Shown here in pieces: positions 32,052-36,685 of a DNA stretch of 36,685 nucleotides. The notes below the pieces were generated by a model. It searched no databases and was not told the DNA's origin. It saw only the letters and a program-made list of their open reading frames with translations. Numbering within the stretch: the stretch's first letter is position 1; each line of letters starts with the position of its first letter. The position numbers and the translations under genes were made by a program. The stretch spans positions 1 through 36,685 of the forward strand of contig NXFV01000664.1 of the NCBI GenBank assembly GCA_002803225.1, in the 5' to 3' direction. The stretch is from Gamarada debralockiae. Taxonomy: Eukaryota; Ascomycota; Leotiomycetes; Helotiales; Hyphodiscaceae.

Positions 32052-34310
32052 TTAGGTACTTCTTATAATCTCTCTTAAGATCCTATGCCTATCTCCTAGC
32101 TTCGTAATGCGTTCCTCTAAAAAGATCCTCTGCCTTCTCGTAGCCGTAGGCTCTATTACAATAGCCTTAGCCTTAGAGTCGGTAAGACTATTGACTATAA
32201 CTAGAGAAAAGATCCTCTCGATCCCTCTAATAATATGGCGCTTAATCACTTGAGTCGTGATGTTAGCGATAAAAGTCTTCTATATAACCTAATACGGAGC
32301 TCTTAGCTTTGACCAAAACCGAAAGGGTGTTTTGGGGATAGACCTTGTAGATAGAGAACATACAGTCTAATGTATCTTCGCAGCTGTACTTATCTATATT
32401 AGAGTCGGCGCTTTAAAAAAGCTTATTGATCATAGTAGCGATATCGATGCTTGCAGATGTATATGACTACGAATTATAGCCGGGGACGGGATTATGCTAC
32501 GTAGCTCCCTCTATAGATTTAGTGAGAGATGCCCTATATCTCTTTACCTTTGTTTTCGTGATATTATTAATATAGTAATAGTTATAGTTAATTAGATAAC
32601 TTTGAAGGTCCTCTTCGAGTAGCTCCACCTTATGAAGAGTAGTCTCGTGCCTCTTTTTCATAGAGTCTTATAAGATAGAAGACTAAAGTCGAGGGTAGAT
32701 ATCTTTTGGGCATTTTTTAAGAAGGAGGTCTTTGAGAAATTAGGTACAGACGTCTACGACCTTGTCTATATAATCTATGGCTATGCTAGGCCATTTCGAG
32801 GATTACTCCCAGAAGAGTTCACCTATGACCAGTGGATTATAGTTACCTGCAAGTTCCTTCCCACGGGTCCTAATTAGAACTTGGCCTACCTACTCTAGAG
32901 CCTCCAAAGCAGTCTTATTAATAGGAAGCGCCGTGTTTCGAGGAGATGCGCTGTCTCTATCGGCAAAACCCGTCTTTTTTATAGAGGCCTCCCTGCCTAC
33001 AGGTCCGCTATTAGGAAGAGCTCCCTGAAAGACTACTGGTATATCAATGTGATATTTATAGCTTATCTTTCGAAAATTTTCGGAGAACTTATTATTTATA
33101 AACTGAATAACAGCACGTAATCGGCGGCGAGTTGCTAGTGATTTGACTAAGAAGACCTCGTCGATATCGCTAGTAAAGTAATCGCCTTTATAATAGCCAC
33201 TAGCAGCTGCCTTGTATATCTCGTAGAAGTCAAGACTAAGCTGGGTCAGGTATTCTTTGTATTCCTGTGGTATCGACTGGGTAGCTCCTAAGATCTTCAG
33301 CTGAGTCTTAGCTTCGGTTAATACTCCCTATAGGTCTTCCTAGAGCTTTGGCAGTTCCTATTAGACGTGATGGAAGAGTAGCTGGCTAAGGCGGTCCCTT
33401 AATGAATCAATACTAATATCCTGTTTAGGTAAGGTCTTAAAGATAGAGTTCCTGAAAAATACAGCCTCTAATATATTGCGTTCTATAAAAGAGCTAGAGC
33501 TCTCCTCGAAAGCCTGGTTCTTAAGTACATACTAACCTAAGGTGAAATAAATATCCTTATTTCTTACTAGGTCGAAGTAGGCTTTCTCTATTCCAGAGCC
33601 TGGAATAAGTCTGTTAGGTTTCGTGATAATACTAAGTATATGTTCCCTATTGGGGTTAATATCTCTGATCTTAGTCAAGATGCCTTGATTTGTATAATCG
33701 TTTGTAGTAGCTATTACAGCTAGGTAGATTGTACGAGATTAACTGATATATCTGTCTGTAATCTTAGCCACGAGTTTCACATCTTCTTTTGTTATACTAT
33801 ATGTGTCTGTTTGGATAAGCCTAGGAAGGTTAACTAGTGTAAGTTGAGGTCTAGTCAGCCCTTTAATCTCGATACTAAGGATATCCTTCGTAAAGGCCCG
33901 AGAGATTAACCTAGATAAGAGATTGCCTTCGATACCTATAACTGATATAGCCTTTGCTATAATCTCTGGAAGGTCATTGAAATTCGTAATAACCGCTTTG
34001 AAAGAATTAATGGAATCTTTCTCTGCTATAGAACGATTATTGTCTGGAATAACCTTAATAGTAAGTAAGTTTATTATAGCCTGTTTTAAGATAATTTCTG
34101 TGGCGTATCTCGTGCATAGATTATCGCTCCTTAGGAATAGGATTTCAGTCAGTGCTTCTAGCACGGAACTCTTTCCAGCAGATTAATCTCTATAGATAAC
34201 GATTTAAGGAAGTTGAAGAACGCTATTAAGGCTATACTTGCGAAGCTGAGCGATAATGTCTAGGACGTGGCTCTGTTCGTCCGATTATAGTCCTTTAATT
34301 GATAAGGTAA
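32052..34310 (-). pseudogene. Dynamin-like (Mx-type) GTPase 2, mildly mutated pseudogene
   Basis: Same family as the copy at 24390-26625 but less decayed. The minus strand from about 34310 reads an N-terminal helix, G1 SAGKSSVLEAL, switch region DNLCTRYATEI, G3 as NLPR (family DLPG) and G4 as TKPN (family TKPD). Both changes are G-to-A on the coding strand and would impair GTP binding. The open part 34164-33739 is followed by a TAA and then the stalk. A frame shift lies near 32720 at a T run. The GTPase effector domain ends at 32052 (VIKRHIIRGIERIF, RRQRIFLEERITKLGD). A spliceosomal-type intron is visible at 32280-32343. Length of about 730 codons is full size. The start codon is not preserved (ATA near 34310). 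The plus-strand ORF at 33923-34186 is a shadow. Confidence 0.88.
32280..32343 (-). other. Spliceosomal intron (64 nt) in dynamin-like 2
   Basis: On the minus strand the frame ...DCMFSIYK is followed by GTCTAT, a GCTAAG branch-like site and a terminal TAG, after which the frame resumes as KTFIANITTQVIKRH, the expected continuation of the effector domain. Removing 64 nt joins the two frames. The size is typical of filamentous ascomycete introns. Confidence 0.65.
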
Positions 34311-34319
34311 TAGCTATCT

Positions 34320-34680
34320 CCGGAATAATAATACGATTTTGTATATCTGTAATAGGGTATAAAGTTCAATTTTAGCTATAGGTATAAGATAAGAAGGGCC
34401 CTTACTAGTGAGTCTAGCTAGAAGTTTCGTACCTGTATTACCTATAATTATAATACTAAGATTAGAGAGTAATAAGGAATTAATGATATCTGCAAAGGGA
34501 TAAGAATTTAGATTCTAGGGGTCTCTTATGATCCCTAATATAGAAGGAAGCTATCTAGGTGACAGGAGAGTATATTAGAGTATGTGCGGCTGAAGACTGT
34601 TGCAAGCCGACTGCTACGTCACAAGTCGCGCTCCGTCTGTAACGAGACGCAAGTGGAATATACTCTGTAGGACTAGCCTA
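34320..34680. other. Intergenic region between dynamin-like 2 and kinase-like fragment
   Basis: Divergent promoters of the two neighbours would lie here. No ORF or clear element is seen. Confidence 0.5.
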
Positions 34681-34685
34681 CGAAC

Positions 34686-35039
34686 ATGCCTTATAGACGA
34701 ATTAACGATATCCCTATCCCTATATAGGTTAACGAGACTGCAGGTATGAATGTTGCCTATCTTGTGGTAGAAGGCTATTTGTCTTTAGGTACTACGGTCA
34801 CTATCTTACGCGCACCTATTAGAGTAGTCCTGAAGAGGAGTCTTATATGTCGTTTTGGTTTTGATTATTCCTACTATCTATCTGATAGGAATTCGATTAA
34901 ATATAAGACGCTGTAAAAGGCTAATAACTTCCTACTCTAAAGAAAAGAGTTTATATTCTAGAAGAATACCGTTAAAGACTACGTAATTGAATGCCTCTTT
35001 GATCTCTATATTCTAGAAGATAGTAGAAAGGATAGGTAA
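34686..35039 (+). pseudogene. Kinase-like N-lobe fragment, RIP stops
   Basis: A frame of 117 codons starts at ATG 34686 and ends at TAA 35037, with four internal TAG/TAA codons. The text SLGTTVTILRAPIRVVLKRSL resembles the degenerate glycine-rich loop and VxLK lysine of fungal kinase-like proteins (G-T-T-x-V-x-x-A-P-x-x-V-V-L-K). The rest reads as beta-strand/alpha-C-like segments, ending near IECLFDLY. No C-lobe (HRD, DFG) follows before the recombinase remnant, so the gene is truncated or was always a short pseudokinase. It is convergent with the DUF3435 gene. Confidence 0.5.
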
Positions 35040-35190
35040 TATAATTAAGTATAATTCTTAGCTAAACCTAATACTATAGCGCTATATAATTCTTGGAATA
35101 TATTATGCTATCGAAAAACAAATAAAGCAATAAATTTCAATAGACAAAACGCTAATAACGATATAAAAAGCTATATATTATATTTAATAA

Positions 35191-36662
35191 TCAAGATACG
35201 GTCCCGTGAATAGTAAGGGCGTGATTCTGGAGATGCTACTTGTGCTGCAGCCTTATTCGATAGACCTTGTACTCGAGCCGATCCCCTTCTTTGATATAGG
35301 CTAGATGCTTCCGCTTGAAGTGCTTTGTTAAGTCTCCCGGACTGGCAAACTTGTAAGTACGCTTTTCGAACGGCAAGCTCTGCTCCCCTAAGCAGAGGAA
35401 GTAGGTAGTAGTCCTCTTCTCGGTAAATATTAATAATATAGTGTTACTTAACACTTACTTCTCGGCCTAGCTAGCTGCTAGCTGGGGGCTAGTCTCCTTC
35501 GACAGTATTAGACTCGTCTGTCGCGTAGACGACCTTTTCCGTGGTAGGGTAGTAGCTCCCCTCTCCTGGAAGTAGTAGTAGGTAGCGACTATATCGATAG
35601 CCGTATTATGGCGGCGGAACTCTTCTTCGATAGTCGTGCCCGGGAGCGTTATTAATGTCTCTGCTAAGTGCTTCTAGGGCGGGGGCATCTTATCGTTCTA
35701 GTCTAAGGCGGTCTTTATGTCCTAGCTAAGCTTGACCCTAGAGAGCTACTGCTTAATCTTATCGACTGGGTATTCTAGGTCCTAGTACTCTTGAATGGAC
35801 TTGAGGAGCGCAGCTCTCAGCCGCTACTAGGTGTTGAGGATCGCGCGGCTGATGATCTAGTACCCGGGCTACTGTATCGCCGTGCCCCGGAAGCGACGCT
35901 TCTACCTCTCCTGCTCTGTAATAAGGCGGCGGACGACGGGATCCTAATTGACGGATAGGGTTTCCTTGCGCGTAAGTTCTTACGGCTAGTTAGGATCGAT
36001 CTAGCGAGTTATCTAGCAGGCCACCTGTATCAGGTCGCGCTGAGGCTCGTAGCTAGAGACGATAGCGCGCGTGTTAGTAGTAACTGTCCGCCGGAGGTAG
36101 TACTTAATAAAGGTCTTAATCCTAGTGTATTATATTATTAAGTTCTAGAGCGTATCGCTTATGTTACCTATTATCTACGATTAGTATACTGCGTAATAGG
36201 GAGGGGCGGGACTACGAGAAAGGGGGCTACAGGGGATATACGGCTCTGGTTGAAGGTATTGCCTGTACTGTACCGGAGGGAATACGGAAGTGTAGGCAGC
36301 GAGATCCTAGTAACTACGCCGAGCCGCTTGATCTATTTTAAGAGGGCCGTATATAACAATTACTAGTTGGGCGAGATCTCCTAGCTATAGGGCGTTCTAA
36401 TAGACTTACGGAAGACGGGGATATTAGCTATCTCTGGCTTGAGATGTAAGGGCAGCTGCTTATAGCTAGGCAGGATGTCTAGCTTGCTAATCCTCTCGGC
36501 TGACGTGAGGCTCGGGGCCAAGAACGTCTTATCGGCAAAGATAAGGCCTAGGAGGGCGACGTACAGACTAAGGACTAGGGATAGATTAAAGATAATCTCC
36601 GGGAGCAGAAATATATTCTTGACTTCTATATAAGCCGTACGTCTTGCCAGAGGAGAAGAGGA
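35191..36662 (-). pseudogene. DUF3435 (FluG-type) tyrosine-recombinase-like protein, C-terminal part, RIP-inactivated
   Basis: DUF3435 proteins include the captain recombinases that move Starship elements. Reading right to left, the first exon shows LLGLIFADKTFLAPSLTS, KLDILPSYKQLPL, PVFRKSIRTP and the recombinase Arg block LPYSLRYSTGNTFN. After a 74-nt intron come ISDTLQNLIIQYTRI-FIKYYL, where the family's H (QH) is now Y, with the candidate catalytic Tyr in KYYL. Then follow TRAIVSSYEPQRDLI and a C-terminal C2H2-like region: FLCLGEQSLPFEKRTY, FASPGDLTKHFKRKHL and NHALTIHGTVS, followed by a TGA at 35191-35193, the likely true stop. Both exons keep their frame with TAG/TAA at Q/W positions, and the exon-1 continuation confirms intron phase. 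Finger cysteines have become Tyr in places. The N-terminus is beyond the window. Confidence 0.85.
36168..36241 (-). other. Spliceosomal intron (74 nt) in DUF3435 gene
   Basis: On the minus strand exon 1 ends ...NTFNQS followed by GTATAT; a branch-like ACTAATC and terminal AATAG precede exon 2, which begins NISDTLQNL. Excision restores the frame shared with the terminal TGA at 35191. Size and signals suit a filamentous ascomycete. Confidence 0.65.
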
Positions 36663-36685
36663 AGGGGGGGGGGGGGGGGGGGGGG
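36663..36685. other. Run of G at the end of the window
   Basis: About 21-23 consecutive G residues end the sequence. Such a run inside a recombinase-coding region is most likely a sequencing or assembly artefact at a contig end rather than biological sequence; it is not telomeric (no TTAGGG). Confidence 0.7.

Noticed and set aside
33923..34186. Plus-strand ORF of 87 codons
   Set aside because: It is antisense to the GTPase domain of dynamin-like 2, whose G1-G4 motif order supports the minus strand.
31583..34625. Direct repeat TACGTCACAAG at 31583 and 34615 flanking dynamin-like 2, as a possible target-site duplication
   Set aside because: An 11-base match is expected by chance many times among all pairs in a 36-kb window, and no inverted ends accompany it.
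36663..36685. Terminal G run as a telomere or regulatory G-quadruplex
   Set aside because: No telomeric hexamer is present and the run cuts through a coding frame at the exact sequence end, which points to an artefact.

Overview
The window looks like an accessory, repeat-rich region of a filamentous ascomycete (Pezizomycotina). The evidence is the gene families seen (NACHT-ankyrin STAND receptor, dynamin-like GTPases, BTB protein, fungal kinase-like proteins, DUF3435/FluG-type recombinase), two short spliceosomal-type introns, and heavy decay of the kind left by repeat-induced point mutation (RIP). Nearly all in-frame stops are TAG or TAA sitting where family residues are W or Q (CpA to TpA on either strand). 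The result is a very TA-rich sequence with almost no intact long ORFs. No tracked ORF corresponds to a whole gene. The species cannot be resolved from this sequence.

Layout. 1-620: GC-richer degraded sequence, unidentified. 620-1045: a short island not much affected by RIP, holding one unidentified ORF. 1050-11000: AT-rich decayed DNA without a recognisable gene but with several codon-periodic tandem repeats (81 bp, 18/54 bp, 20 bp, and a 590-bp array of 18-bp units). 11040-12760: a minus-strand decayed gene with a membrane segment, family unknown. 14490-15110: another decayed minus-strand coding stretch. 16015-16233: a small TIR element (MITE). 16846-17112: a minisatellite.

17521-22371 is the centre of interest. 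It is a 4.85-kb element bounded by inverted repeats of about 180 bp and by TA target-site duplications. It sits inside one unit of a 26-bp minisatellite, whose intact copies reveal the empty site. Its only recognisable cargo is a RIP-killed NACHT-ankyrin (NLR-like) gene with about 14 ankyrin repeats.

24390-36662 holds a row of pseudogenes: dynamin-like GTPase 1 (minus), BTB-like protein (plus), kinase-like protein (plus), dynamin-like GTPase 2 (minus, with a recognisable 64-nt intron), a kinase-like N-lobe (plus), and at the right edge the C-terminal half of a DUF3435 protein (minus, with a 74-nt intron). DUF3435 is the domain of Starship captains, and its orientation puts all these genes on the cargo side. 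The sequence ends in a run of G, probably an assembly end.

Taken together, the right part could be the remains of a Starship-like or similar accessory island carrying signalling and incompatibility-type genes, now silenced by RIP. That interpretation is inference. The gene family calls rest on motifs read by eye, without database searches.
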